Shown in pieces: positions 35,871 through 49,700 of a stretch of DNA of 64,000 nucleotides (positions are counted from its first letter, which is position 1; the number at the start of each line of letters is the position of its first letter). Made by a program: the position numbers and the translations under genes. Under the pieces are notes generated by a model. The model had not been told where the DNA came from. It did not search any database and was given only the letters and a program-made list of their open reading frames with translations. The stretch is from Leuctra nigra (taxonomy: Eukaryota > Arthropoda > Insecta > Plecoptera > Leuctridae): positions 24,994,069 through 25,058,068 of the forward strand of contig OW203771.1 in the NCBI GenBank assembly GCA_934045905.1. The letters are read 5' to 3'.

Positions 35871-37147
35871 ATATCCAACTCGCTCAGTAATTGTTTTCTC
35901 AGTGATAAATGTCACTTGTCTAGAGAGAAATGAAACGTAAAATATTAGTTCATCTGTATTGAAGAATTGAGTGAGACATCTTAACTAAATTCTATACATA
36001 TAGATAAGAACGTTTGTTTTCCTTATTACTCTCTAATATCATTAGAGGTTCAAATAAACTAACATTTTCATGCTTTTCCGAGTAATTCCCACTAGGGGAA
36101 TTTCAATGAAAACGAAAATAATGATAAAATGTCACGAAAGACACAATTTTATCATGAAAATTTACCCAATCTGAACTAATTAGAATTAATTGTTTCGTAC
36201 AAAGTTAAAATTCTCTCTTATACTATGAAATGTCCTGTCCCTGAACAAAGTAATGTATCATTTTATTGAATTTCAGTACATTTTAAATCGAAATGTACAA
36301 TTTATTTCGCTCTGATGGTAAAAACCTCTTAGTATTTCAACTAGTTTTCCATCCCTGCATATCAGTGAGTTTCGTAGCAACCTAAAACCGCCTGAACAAA
36401 TCGCGTGTGGCAAAAGACTTAGCATTATTCCAGCAAGAGAACGTGCATTATTAATAGTTATGAGCAGATCAATCATTTAGACTGGTTGGTTGGAAACATC
36501 TGTGCCTTGTTGTTGTCAGACGGTCGATAATTGCCGCAGATCAATTCCGATCAATATTTACAAGAAGCAATACAAACAGCTTTTATTATCCAACATGGAA
36601 CAGTATATCTACTGGAAGGAAAATTGATGTTTTGAATTCAGATAAACTTTTCTAAATGGTCTTATTGTTTGAAAAACATTGCAGAGGAGTAATTTATGTA
36701 TCTCGAGAATAGAGGAACAGAATCTATACGTAAAATGCACAATTTCTTCGGGTTTTATATCTCTTAATTCCCGATTGTGCTGGAATCCGTTGCACGGCCA
36801 TAGGATTAACATTGTATGGAATCTAAATCCAGAAAAATCGTGAGTTTTAAAGTAATACGAACAAAAATGTGCCGATTTATGTATATTAAATTCCCCTTTT
36901 CTCTGGTACGACAATGAAATCGTTTCAATTCAACGCTTCTTTGATATTCCGTTTTATGTTTTTGTTATCTCTTTTTGACTGTGTGAGTACGTGTATCATA
37001 AATCAAGCTGAAATTTGTCAAATTAAAAAAATTACAACAGTTTTGCAACCACAATAATATGTGTAGTTCAACTACTAAAATTTTAAATTAGGTCAAAACT
37101 TTTACTAGTTTTTTTTTGACAGAATACAGTTTTGATATTTATCTCTT

Positions 37148-37421
37148 GTGGTTAACGCTCTCAGCTTGTATTCCGGAGGCCCGGGTTCGATTCCCGCGGC
37201 CGTCCTTCCTGACTGGGGATTTTTCGTGGTTTTCCCTCAGTCTGTAGGCAAATGCTGGGAAGGTACCCTACTAATAGGCCACGACCGCCTCCTTCCCACC
37301 TTCCATCCTTACCTACTCTTCACCATCATCTCCCAATCATCATCATAATCATCCATCCGTCGCCATTAGCCTCGCTGCAGAACAGTGCGACGTTAAGCCC
37401 CAGACAAAAAAAAAAAAAAAT
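37148..37421 (+). mobile_element. tRNA-derived SINE, reference copy
   Basis: It is flanked by the 10-bp target duplication TTTATCTCTT (37138-37147 and 37422-37431). The head contains an A-box-like GTGGTTAACGCTC and the B box GGTTCGATTCC (37184-37194), so it derives from a tRNA and uses an internal RNA polymerase III promoter. The body contains TACCCTACTAATAGGCCACG and ATCATC repeats and ends GACGTTAAGCCCCAGAC plus about 16 A. LINE machinery would have moved it. Confidence 0.92.
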
Positions 37422-38052
37422 TTTATCTCTTAGCTGACAAAATTATTGGACTATTCATCTTTTGCCCTTCTAAAATCCAGTGTATGTCTTAGAATAGGAG
37501 AGTAACATCTTCATCACTCAATGCTACGAAATGGATCCAACTTTAGACAGACTAAGAAATGGCTGAGGATCCAACTTGTCAAAAGCTCAGTCCAAGCTTT
37601 GAAATTTCCGAGTAATTAATAATGTGACGTCCAAATGCCAGCTTGAGACAACTTAGTTGAATGTACGTCAGAATTTAATATGATTACATCCAGCAGCTCT
37701 GGATATAATTAGATTCACTGATTGGTGGAGGTGCCGGGTTTCATTCAAACGTTTTCTAACTACCATTCGTAAATATATATACCCTGGGGCTAGATTTACA
37801 TAAAGTAGATATTATCTGCTAATATTATTTCTGTATTATCTTTCAATAACACAGTGAGTTTGGTATTAAAACTAAAGAAATTATATGTATATCATAACAT
37901 ATTGTGAATCCAGCCCCTGAATTCCTGAAATTTTACTTAAAATCTTTAGATATTTTAACAATATTGTAGTTGATTCCAATGTTGGAGTGAAATGCAATTG
38001 GGAAGAATTTTTTTCTTGACTTGAAAACATAATTAAAATTAACGATGCTATT

Positions 38053-38305
38053 CGGGTCAGCCTAAAAGCTCTGGATTTGAACTCCGAAGATCCCGAGTTC
38101 GATTCCCGCGGCTGCCGTATCTGACTGAGGTTCGTCGTGATTTCCTTGAGTCAAGATATAAACGCTGGGTTCTTCACGCCTATTCTTCATCGTCATCTCC
38201 CCATCGTCATCTTAATCATCATCATCATCATCATAATCAATCATCCGTCGTCATTAGCCTAGTTGTAGAACAATACGACACTCAACAAGGCCAAAAATTT
38301 AGAAA
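38053..38305 (+). mobile_element. tRNA-derived SINE, diverged copy
   Basis: It keeps the B box GAGTTCGATTCCCG (38095-38108), the ATCATC repeats and CCGTCGTCATTAGCCTAGTT, then ACAATACGACACTCAACAAG. It is clearly older than the copy at 37148. Confidence 0.8.
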
Positions 38306-38770
38306 ATAGCTTTTGATAAAATGAAGTCGAACTTTATCTCAACTTCAAAATTTTATGAAAATATTAATTACTTAAATATATTGTACCTATATAATTTTGT
38401 TAACATATTAATTATTTGGATTATCGAATATTACAATGTCTTCTCAAACAGTATTATCTCCTAATATTACGTATTTAATTTTTGATTTTCTTTAAAACTT
38501 ATCACAGTGATTTCGGTATCATATCGAAATGTGTCAAATCGAAATTCTGATTTTTTTGTCGACATATTCTGTCGCTACATTTACTCTGATTCCTGAAATC
38601 CTGAAATGATTTTCCTCTGGTCTTCTGTTTCTTACGACCCTGGACGCTCTTATGTGTACTTGAAGACGTCGTCATGGGCGTCTTGATGCTGACGTCACGG
38701 CGTCGCATCGATTAGTTGAGTGTGGAAGACGCCAGAGATCGCTGGCTCCGAACACGATTAGGAAGTATCA

Positions 38771-38774
<4 letters not shown>

Positions 38775-38858
<84 letters not shown>

Positions 38859-38864
38859 GGGGGG
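38775..38864 (+). repeat. (GA)n microsatellite followed by poly(G)
   Basis: About 37 GA units run directly into 17 G. Such purine tracts can form triplex DNA and match GAGA-factor sites. Open frames here are artefacts of the repeat. Confidence 0.95.
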
Positions 38865-39429
38865 AGGGCTCATTTGCTGCTTCATCACGTTCAGGCTTAG
38901 TTCCAACTTTAGGGTGGCAACAAAATCAAAGTTGGATGTAGAATATTACAAGATTGCTGATACTGGCGTCAAAGATAAATTGAATTTGACTATGCCTTGA
39001 ACTATATCTATTTTACTCAAAGGTGTAAAATTCCAAGAAAATAGATTTGAAGTCAAAAAACTTCAATTGAGTTCGAAACATATCTCAAACCCCTTTGGGT
39101 TTTTGACGAAAGTGTTTTTTCGCTACTCACTTCAGCTAAACAAACGCTACTGAAACTCTAATATGTTTATATCGGGTTTAAAATAAAACTATTTTCAAGA
39201 AATTCAAGCGAAAATCAACAATATTTGTCTGAGAAATACTCTACGAAATACTGTATAACTTCAAATTGCAATATTTAATTACTGATTAACTGATAACATT
39301 TAATTACAACTGCCCACATACAGAGTTTGCTGTGGCTTCTTATCACGTATTTTTCGTATCAATTTCACACTCACATTGATAAGAATAGCTCAATTAAAAA
39401 TGTATGAATGAAACGGTTCTCCCCCACTC

Positions 39430-39640
39430 CGCCAGTGACACCCTGAAAGCGGCTGGAAATGTCCGCAGCGTTGCCTAATCTCTCCACATGGCAGTGGTTC
39501 TATAATCTCCACGGTCTCTTGGAAAGCCGCGTTATTATCATCCGAGTGGCCGTGCATTTATAAATCACGACAGAGGATTTGCTTTCAACTGGCTCTGGGT
39601 AACATGGAGGGGTTAGCACGACGGCCATTGCTGCTGAAGA
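39430..39640. promoter_or_regulatory. Non-repetitive GC-richer island, possible regulatory element
   Basis: A stretch with CCTGAAAGCGGCTGGAAATG and CAGCGTTGCCTAATCTCTCC stands out from the AT-rich intron, is not seen elsewhere in the window and has no long frame. A conserved enhancer is one possibility; an undetected repeat is another. Confidence 0.25.
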
Positions 39641-41004
39641 AGCTGAAAAGCTCCAAATGTATAGCCTTTTTTGGACTTAGATTGACCAAAATCTGTAATA
39701 TCTACCACGAGAGATGGGGGATAGAATAATAATAACCAGACAGAATACATTTCTTGACTTTAAAATTATCATTTACGTTCGCATTTTATAAAACTTGAAA
39801 AATTTTCAACTTGAGAAATTTTTGTTTTTAAATTTTTTAAACAATGAAAACGTAAACGGTTTCAAAACGTGAAAGTTCGAGATTTCATGGCCTTTTGGAC
39901 AACTTCAATGGTAGAGCACTTTTTGTCAAAAGACAGTTTTCAATAATCCGTGTAATCTGTTGTTAAGTTTAACAGTTGATATGGACTAGATGACCATTGC
40001 AACAACCATTGACATTCCTTGAATTGAATCTTAAACAGAATATTAATAAATCAATACTAAAGCAAGGTATGAAAAATCTGTCTCCAAGTGAAATTTTGGT
40101 AATCCAGCTCTGTTAAAACGTGAATGGAGCTTTTTTTTTGGATTCTATTCCCATTCTCTTGTTGTAGAATTAGTAGTGGCTTTTGTTTTGTTCCATTTGG
40201 CCCGGACTCAATGGGACAGCGGGATCGATCGGGGCTACCTTTTTGTAAGCTATGCGATTTCCTTTCGGTCAAAGTTTCCGGAGGAAAAGTAATTTAGTTT
40301 TTATTTCTTTGCGGTGTGTTTGTGAGTGTCGGAGTATATATAGATGTTCGATACATACAGGCTAACAGACACACAATACAAACAATAGAATAGCGAGGGG
40401 ATCTATTTGTTATAAGAGAAGTGTGTCACTGGAAGGTGGTGAATTGAAATTGAAAAACGGAACAATTTCAGAAAATTTATTCCGAATTGTGTACTTTTGC
40501 ATTTGGAGTATTACTTTTTGATTGTCTGCAATTTAATATTTTTCAACGTTCAGTACAGAAAATAGCTAAAGCATTTTTCATAGCCTTGTAATGAATTTTC
40601 TTTTGACATTTTTGAATTATATAAATGATTGAAATATTTCAAATACCTCCTCCTTCCCACCATCCATCCTCAACCTTTCTTCTTCATCTTAACACAATCA
40701 TCTTCTTAACCATACAAGAATGGTTAAGAGTATCTTTATTTGCAAAATGCAATGATAAACTATAAGCACATTCATTTTTAACTCTCATTTGGATTCCTTT
40801 TAACTTTTACTACTAGTTAAGCGCGCTCTATCGTTGATCACGTTAAATACATAAACTAAGTATATAAATTGACTGTTTTTCATCACTGTCAGTCTACAAA
40901 GTACTGTAATGAAACTTTAACTCTCACTCAAAGTCCGTCCATCGAACACACAATTACAAATTACGATTCAACTAGAATTAATTGTCCTTTACCAAAATAA
41001 ACTT

Positions 41005-41021
41005 CCCCCCCCCCCCCCCCC
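41005..41021 (+). repeat. Poly(C) run
   Basis: About 17 consecutive C in AT-rich intron. Confidence 0.9.
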
Positions 41022-42199
41022 AACCCGTATCATTGTGTTTGGAGACGCTAATAGAATTGATTGGCTGGTTTTTGACATGTTTTATAAACAAATCTTTCGA
41101 GATTGTAAACAAAATTTATTATGATTAAACCACTTGTGAACGGGGTAAGAGTTGTGGAGAGAATGGAAGAGGTGGCGAAAGCTAAATGGCGGTGTGAGCA
41201 GTTTATGTAGATTGATGATTGGATGATGACACACATCAAAGAGCCTGTGATGAAATCGAGTTAAACAATTTAGTTCTGTTGCTTTCTTTTGCTTTCACAC
41301 ACCGGGGAACTCAAACTCACCAACTTGTGAATTATATTCAAACATCTATTTACATGTAGATTATGATCTTATAATTATATTCAATATTTTTTATGTAATG
41401 TCGTCAAGAATTTATTTATATCTTGAATACAAATTATATATTTGGTTGTATTTTTGTTTGAAATTTTACGTTGCTCAGTTCATTTTGCTTACCTAATCTT
41501 AATCTGTTCGCTTCGCAGTAATTTGCTTAAACATATACCTCAGAAAACATTGAAAGGAATACGACTAGGCAATACAACTTTAAATCGACACAATCGTGTC
41601 ATTTTCAGCAACTTCTGCAATTTTCTAGTTTTACTGCAGAGCTTTCTGGTTGCGAACCAATTCGCAGCTTTAATATCTAATTGGTTTGCATTTCCACTTT
41701 TATCTAAGCATTTCGCCCCTTCTGTGTATTTAACATTGGTCCGATGCTAACATTAATTCTCAACATTCCGCACCCGACGCTTCCTGTATGTAAATCGAAC
41801 AATAAATATCAATGGTTCGGAATTGGCAATTTGCGTGCGCAAAAGTTTTTTAAACCATGTTACTCTGTAATAATTGGAAACAATTATGTCATAAGAATCT
41901 GCGTATCCAATTGCAGTGAATCAAAAGCAACTCAATATTGTGATAGCTGGAAAACCTCTTTCGAAGTTCACTAACTTATTTTCTTTTTATATTAAGAGTA
42001 CATTGAAGTGCATGATAGACCAATATAATATGCACATATCTTTCTTAGGATTTTCATACTTTACATTTGGAAGTAATTTGATATTTGAAGCAACTTTGTG
42101 ATAATAAGAGTGTTCACAGTTACAGTTTATATTAACATATCTCATAATCTAAAAATATTGAGTTAGTCTACTTTGAATAAAATCTTATTAACTTATAAT

Positions 42200-42320
42200 T
42201 TTCAGTTTTTTTATGGGGGACGGGTGAAAGATATGATTAATATTGGGATAAGAATGACAAAGAATATGTAAGGATGGACGATAGGAAGGAGGGGGTCTTG
42301 GTCGGAGAATTCGAACGATA
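42200..42320 (-). mobile_element. Decayed SINE body fragment
   Basis: On the - strand, GACCCCCTCCTTCCTATCGT, then CCATCCTTACATATTC match the CCTCCTTCCCACCTTCCATC region of the SINE. The tRNA head is lost. A smaller relative is at 40645-40700 on the + strand. Confidence 0.4.
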
Positions 42321-42474
42321 ACCTCATGGATATTGATATCATAACCAGTTGAAATTCGCGTCTCGAATTTTACAGCGTAATACGATCATTATACTATACT
42401 CTCCACATTCCACTAATTCCACGAGAATAAATGACAATGATATGAAACTGGCAATGTGCGAAATAGCTTATCGC

Positions 42475-42670
42475 ACAATGACCAGCGGTCTCGTGGCCTG
42501 GTGCGATATCCCGCTATTTTACATGCCGCGGGCGAAGTGTGTTGGGGTTCCTACAGAAAGCCACTGGGACACATCCGAGAGGCAAGGGACAGAAATAGCT
42601 GGCAGAGATCGGGACCAATGCCAAAACCATTCGTCGGCTTGGATTTGAACCGAGCTGTGGAAAACTACTT
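42475..42670. repeat. GC-rich block with tRNA-like boxes
   Basis: GGTCTCGTGGCCTGGTGCGA on the + strand and CTCGGTTCAAATCCAAGCC on the - strand resemble tRNA A and B boxes, but they lie on opposite strands and form no cloverleaf. A composite SINE remnant is possible. Confidence 0.25.
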
Positions 42671-42787
42671 AGTTGACTTGATTCTTTTTTCTCCATAAGT
42701 AAACGAAAACATGTTACTGACCAAATTAAAGTGTTAAGTACCCCATACATTTGTGTTTAAATTGTTTTACCCAGCTGGAAGAAAAGA

Positions 42788-43690
42788 TGCAATATACTGC
42801 TAGCAAGCGACGTCCAATAGTGTTCTATATGCATGGATGATTTGACTCAATAAGATCACAACTATCAACGTGTCTTCAGACATCACGCAGCTAGAACACA
42901 AGACACAATACACTGCTAGCAAGCGACGTCCAATAGTGTTCTATATGCATGGATGATTTTACTTAATAAGATCACAACTATCAACGTGTCTTCAGACATC
43001 ACGCAGCTAGAACACAAGACACAATACACTGCTAGCGAGCGACGTCTAATAGTGTTCTATATGCATGGATGATTTGACTCAATAAGATCACATCTATCAA
43101 CGTGTCTTCAGACATCACGCAGCTAGAACACAAGACACAATACACTGCTAGCGAGCGACGTCTAATAGTGTTCTATATGCATAGATGATTTGACTCAATA
43201 AGATCACATCTATCAACGTGTCTGCAGACATCACGCAGCTAGAACACAAGACACAATACACTGCTAGCAAGCGACGTCCAATAGTGTTCTATATGCATGG
43301 ATGATTTTACTTAATAAGATCACAACTATCAACGTGTCTTCAGACATCACGCAGCTAGAACACAAGACACAATACACTGCTAGCAAGCGACGTCCAATAG
43401 TGTTCTATATGCATGTATGATTTGACTCAATAAGATCACAGCTATCAACGTGTCTTCAGACATCACGCAGCTAGAACACAAGACACAATACACTGCTAGC
43501 AAGCGACGTCTAATAGTGTTCTATATGCATGGATGATTTGACTCAATAAGATCACAACTATCAACGTGTCTTCAGACATCACGCAGCTAGAACACAAGAC
43601 ACAATACACTGCTAGCAAGCGACGTCCAATAGTGTTCTATATGCATGGATGATTTGACTCAATAAGATCACAACTATTAAAGAGCCTTCA
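42788..43690 (+). repeat. 116-bp tandem satellite, 8 copies
   Basis: The word TGCTAGC recurs at 42798, 42914, 43030, 43146, 43262, 43378, 43494 and 43610, exactly 116 bp apart. Units differ by a few substitutions (for example AAGCGACGTCC against GAGCGACGTCT) and no indels. The last unit diverges after ATCACAACTAT. 116 is not divisible by three and each unit has stops, so it is not coding. Confidence 0.97.
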
Positions 43691-44837
43691 GCATCTCGTA
43701 TGAAAAACACCAACTTGGAACTAAGATGTTTCAAAGTAGAGAGCTAATTTCAAAGTCTGGATAGTTTCTGAACTAGTTCACATGATTCATAATTATTCCA
43801 TCGAGTCGCATTTTTCCATTTTCTTATTCTTACTTTCAAAATAATTTCTTTACTAAAGTTTAGAAAAGTGTTATGACTCAATAGTTTTGTTTTTACGTCG
43901 AAAACTCAAGTTCGAAAGTCTCCATAGTGTTCAACGCTTTTTGTTTAAAGAACGAAAAAAAATCGTTGTTTTCAACTTCTATTACCAAGTTTAAAAAATA
44001 TGCAGAAATGAATGTCAACTATAAGAAAAATGTGTGAAGACTTATAAATAAATTCAAAAATAATAAATGCATCTCTTCATGCAATACACCATTTACATCT
44101 GAGCTTATATACCTTATATAAAGCTTATATGAGCTTATATATAAAAGAAGGAATTTTATATGAACAACGTAGAAAGTTTGTGGCTAATTTAATGATTGAG
44201 AAAACATTTGCATGCACGTATCAATGAACATGTAACTTCAAGTATCGTCACTATGTCCTTATTTTGCCGCTTTTGCGATAATCCATAAGTGCAATGTTAT
44301 AATACTAAGACGCTAGAAAACCACCCTTGGCGGAATCTTACAGTGAATGTACACCGTAACATAAATTGGTTTACTAACTGCTTGACACTAAGGACTGTGC
44401 TGTCAGAAACCTTATAGTGTGTGCTGATTTGAAAGTCTGTATGGGAAGCAATGAAGCTCTAGAAAATATTCGATTTGAAGGGTAGGTACAGGGGAAGAAC
44501 GCTATGAGTCACACTCGGATGAAACTGGGATAAACGAAGTTTTATGTTGAAACTTGTATAGATCTTCCATACAAATCGATATTTTAAGACTTTTCAAGAC
44601 TTTGTGGCAATATTTTCTAAAAACCGAGGGTATAATATGAAAGCTCATAAAATCACTGGAAGATTACACCTTACACTAATTTTTGCAAAATATGGACTCG
44701 TGTTCTTTTCCTGTACCGTTGATTGAAGAACAACAGCCTGTATTCTTCATTTAGTTTAAGAGACAAAAAAATTACAGCTGACAAAATAGTTCCGTATTAA
44801 AAATAATGAAATCGTTAAATTTGATGTGACTTGCAGT

Positions 44838-46167
44838 CAGAGATGGGCAAAGATACTTGGAAAAAGTATCAAGATACAAGATACTGATACTCTTAAAATT
44901 TTCAAATAGATACTTGATACTTGATACTTGATACTTCATTAAATTTGAGTATCAATTGATACTAGTATCAAAGTATCAAAAGATACTTTGAGTATCAAAG
45001 ATACTTTAACGGAGATACTTTGATACCACTGCTGTGGGTTTACCAGTTTCACCAAAGAAACAGTCACAGAGGGGTAATACTGAAAAACCGAATAGGTACT
45101 TACCCACAATGGGGCGATGCCAAGCTAGGACGACAGGATCGGCCCCTTTGGCGCTAGCGTCGAGGCTGTACTTTTCAAATCAACGTATTTCTTACCCCAC
45201 AGTCCGTATTTTCATGTTATATTATAAGAATTCATGTTGATATTGGTTATTTAGCGAAAGAGTGGATAATTATTAGAAATTATAGTGTAATAATGATATT
45301 TTGGTCATGTAATGACAGCTCACAGAATTATTTTTGTTTCCAGTGCTTTCTTCAACTGACTCACTGCTTAATGGAATTGTGTAACTTTCAATTAAAACAA
45401 TTGAGAGGGTGTCGCCTCAGATTGAAATAGAATTTGCTTTAGATATTGCACTATCTTCTTATTTTTACACATTTTATTATACTAGAGTAAAAAATCTTTG
45501 TATCTAAACAGTAAGTACATCTTCTTACGACTGTCAAAATAAAGTTTCGCGAGTTTTAATTTTGAGTGGCACGAACAGCTTACTTCACACTTAGCACAGC
45601 CCCGATGGCAGCACCCTAGCGGGAGATAGTTTGGCTAGTGCCCTATTGAAATCTTATTTTGGGGGAAATACCCAAAAAAATAATTAATCATTTCATTGCA
45701 ATTTCTCAATTGAATATATTATGATTTTTTGATTTCATTATGAACTAATTTTGAAAATGCTTTACTCATAGCCTTACACAAAAATGTTACAAAACTTTAT
45801 TGATTGGTTCAAATGTTTTGAAACTACCAAATGGCGAGAAAGAATTTGGTCAGGTGAGGGAGGGATCAGTTCACAGACGAAAGTGTTCGTGGACTTTGGT
45901 CATCGTCACTCAACAAAGAGTTAGGGGTTGGGTGAAAAAAGGGTATGTATGGGCGGAAGTGATTCCCAGAAAAAAATACCTGAGGTTCTAAACTGAAACA
46001 TTTTTGTGCTAAAATCAAGTTTTTGCACATCTACAGGTTTTGAGAGAAATATGCATTATAAAGTATCAAAAGTATCTTTTTAGTAAAAGATACTTGATAC
46101 TTTTTTGAATATTAATTGATAATTGATACTGATACTGACTTCAAAAAAAGTATAGTGCCCATCTCTG
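44838..46167. mobile_element. hAT-type non-autonomous element, 1.33 kb
   Basis: The octamer CTTGCAGT flanks it (44830-44837 and 46168-46175). The ends are CAGAGATGGGCAAAGATACT and AGTATAGTGCCCATCTCTG. The subterminal zones are dense in GATACTT words (on the left direct, on the right inverted), probable transposase-binding sites. The interior 45030-46020 is unique sequence without transposase; 45040-45180 and 45590-45650 are GC-richer and may be captured host DNA. Confidence 0.92.
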
Positions 46168-46479
46168 CTTGCAGTTTGGATTAATCTGATAAGAAACACT
46201 ATTAAAATTAAATTATTTTATTTCGGATTTTTTATACCATATTTGGTGTTTGATCTATACCAGTTCATTTTATGCCACTTTGACTTACACATTGCAAGTT
46301 CTATTTGACTTTCGAATTTTTTTAAGATTCTTAACGCAATTTTATTTGTAGGGAAATAAACTTGTAACTATACAAAGTTGATAGGTGGATGACATTTCAA
46401 ACTAGGGTTGGTTTCAATAAGTCAAAGTAATAAAATGATAAGTTTTCGTTTCGATCCAAAAGACAGGAAAACACTTTGG

Positions 46480-46735
46480 TTTTCTTCACGCATTCGGCGG
46501 AGAAGAATGATCGTCCATGTTCGAATTAGTTGTGAATTCCATTTCGTCGGAAAGACTCGAGTACTTGTAACATTGCTGAGCACTCAACACCTGGTGCCAC
46601 TCGCTCGATAGCATCGCCAGTGAGCAGGCCGCTAATTAATTATTGAAATTCCAACAATGTGATCAATATCGGTCACGTGACCACGGGCCCCGCATGCGAG
46701 TGAAAAGTGACATTTAATTATTCATGTGCATGGCA
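46480..46735. promoter_or_regulatory. Possible cis-regulatory island in slowpoke intron
   Basis: A less AT-rich, non-repetitive stretch with GCTAATTAATTATTG (homeodomain-type core), GGTCACGTGACC (a palindrome with the E-box CACGTG) and a closing ATTTAATTATTCATG. It has the look of a conserved non-coding element. This is inference from composition and motifs only. Confidence 0.3.
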
Positions 46736-46754
46736 GTGGCGGGATATTTCGGGA

Positions 46755-46770
46755 GGGGGGGGGGGGGGGG
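46755..46770 (+). repeat. Poly(G) run
   Basis: About 16 consecutive G directly after the possible regulatory island. Confidence 0.9.
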
Positions 46771-49700
46771 TTCAAACAAATCAGATAGAGAAGGGTGCAG
46801 AGGATATTTGTAGAGTTTGAGAATATGATGTTTGACTTGAAATGGTACGGACAAATAATGAATAATAAAGCTATATTAATATGTTAAGAAGAAAAAGAAC
46901 ACGAAAAAGTATATTAAAAATAAAGTATCTTCAACTTCAAACAAAAACTTCAGGACCGATAAAAGTAGAGATATAAAAAAATGGGTAAAGTCGTTATTTA
47001 AAAAACTTACTTGGTGCATCTTTTATTAGTATATTAGTAATTATATTATAGTTACATTTTTATTTCATTTCTGGCCAATACACATTCCTGCTATTATTTT
47101 ATACACGTACGCCAGTAATTTTTGAATTTTAAGCTTACCTACTTGTTGATTTTGCCCAATTTTGATATCACTACTGTTCAGTTATTGAATTTTATGTTGT
47201 AGAGACTTGACTGGAATTTTTACACGGAGTGATTTGTATGGGTATAAATTACTTCAAGAATTGACTTTTTGTTCAGTTATATTATTTTATTGTAGATATA
47301 TTAAATAAATATCAATCGATACAAACTATTAATATTAAATGCACAATAACGTAGTTAATACTGTTGAAATGAAGCTACCAACTAACATTTCACATGTACT
47401 GCAATGTTTCGATGTAACAATGGTTTTCTGCACACGTGTGTACGTGTGAACCTACATTTGAATCTTGTCTGGCCGGCATTAGGCAGCGAAAGACGCTGAG
47501 AGAGTAGTAAAAGTTCGAGAGCTTCCCTGTTGGCAGAAGACCAATAGTAAATCACTTCAGTCGATGCCAAGAGGACAGCAAATAACAACGAGTTTTTCAA
47601 CCTTTCAATAGAAACCTCATTTCAGACGTGTACAATATTCAAAGCATATCGCTGCCATACATCGACTCATACATTACAAGACTTGGCTTGTTTACATAAT
47701 TATTTACATTTCATGTTGTAATGAAAGTAGGGTGTATTGACCTTTACACAAGTCTTAATGAAGTTCACAATTAATATTATAGTTTGGCTTACATTAAAAT
47801 ACCGCATTTATATGTTCACGTTTATTGTTCTATATAATGTTCACATTTATGACTTTTAGAGGAATAATTTATTTCAATTACTACATTACATTTCACTTTA
47901 ATGCTCATATTAAGTAAATATTAACAGTTTAAAGAACAATGCTTATACCAATTTATCATATTTTATTTTTCAATAATATAAAACAGCTCAATATGAATAG
48001 AATCTGGAATAGAAAAGTGAAGGACACATGTTTTAATTTTCTCAGAGAGTAGAGCATTTATGACTATCTGGACGCTTGATATGCATATTTGAATAGGTAT
48101 CCAATAAAATGCAATATTTTTTAATTGATTAGTAGATGGTTTTGGGGTTGATGATCTTTGACGCCACTCTATCAAACTATTTCCCATGAATTAAGCGAAC
48201 GATTCATGACATTCTAGTAATTGTTGGCACATATTCCGCATTTTATGTTTTGTTGTTCGTCTTTTGGCTAGCAAACCATTTTCAATCTGTCCAGTTGAGT
48301 TTTGTAGAGACTCTGTCTAGTGTTCCACGTGTACAAATGGTTAATCCTAAGTGAATAATCATGTCAAATCTCAAATCTCTTTTTAATTGTTCAGAAATCT
48401 ATTTTCTGAAACTTCTCATGTGCATAGTAAGATAATTCTGCACAGATTTCAGTTGTCAGAGCCCCATTTTCACGTAAACCTATGTTTTTATATGCACTCA
48501 TTTATTATTAATCATCTCCAGAGCTCGTTTATATAAATAATTAAACTGTGATTTAGATATTTCAAGACCAGCTGGTCACCTCCAAATTGTCACAAGTGTT
48601 CAAAACTGAAGTGATTAATGCACAACTAATTTGCAAGCACCATCATATATTCACAGTTTTATTCAATTTAATAAAATTACTTGGCTTCATATTAAATGTA
48701 ACAAATTCTTTCCTAATTCAAAAACAATTCATCGCGAATTAAAAATAAAATTTATCTGTTTTTAAAACTAACAGCAAAACTAAAAGCTCTGTGTTTCTAC
48801 TGAGAAAAGTTTGAAATTACAAAATATCTGTTTTGTCAGATTCCATGTTCGCCAACATAAAACGAAAAACTTTGCCCACTTTCGTTGGCGTGATAGAGCG
48901 AGAGGGCGACTTGATCGTAAGGACTGTTGGCAGTCGCCGAGTTTATTTTCTCACTTGAGCAAAAAGATTGGCGTGCAACTAGCTTCAATAAGATCGAGAT
49001 ACAGTCAAGATAAATGTCAAATTATGTTAAAATGGAGCTATTGTTTGATATTACAATTTAATTGAATACTACCTTTCAAATTTACGTTTTTTAGCTGACT
49101 TTATTGGAGATGTTAATATAAAATCGCGTCTATATTGGAAATGGAATTGGTAATCTTGAACTTTAGATTATAAATAAAAGTTTACATTGCCGCATACAGT
49201 GGACACCGTAGATACTTAATAATAATCCATCCCTGTTTCCAATTGTATGGGTCAGGGGGTGGGTATTTCTTATTTAGATACTTATAAATACTTTTTTTTT
49301 CACATATAAAAATTGCCAAAAACACAGAATACCAAATCACATGAAAACGTTTGTTTGAACATGAAACTATGATTGTAAATGGAAACGATAAAATGCAAGC
49401 ATTGGTATCTTTGCACCTCGTTAACTACAACAATAATAATGTGACTAACAAAATCAAGATAATAACAAATATCAATCTGTACTCAATTTTAAATAGTTAC
49501 GCCTAAATGCATAATGTTAACGAATGATTTTACCACCGATTTTTTTAAATAAATAACCTACTGAAATTAACACGTTCACAAAAGGAATTAAATATTCGGT
49601 TATAATACAAATACAATAAATAATACCAACACGAAATCACGGAAGAAGGACAATTATTCTCTTCTTAACTGCAAAATGTAAGAAACTTTTTATTCTTAAC

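Noticed and set aside
38712..39000. Frames with Ser-Leu or Arg-Glu runs
   Set aside because: Produced by the GA microsatellite and poly(G) run.
42456..42750. Three overlapping frames
   Set aside because: They lie in a short GC-rich block with tRNA-like boxes; probably a repeat remnant.
42788..43690. CRISPR-like array
   Set aside because: Units are contiguous 116-bp repeats without unique spacers, in a eukaryotic intron; it is a satellite.
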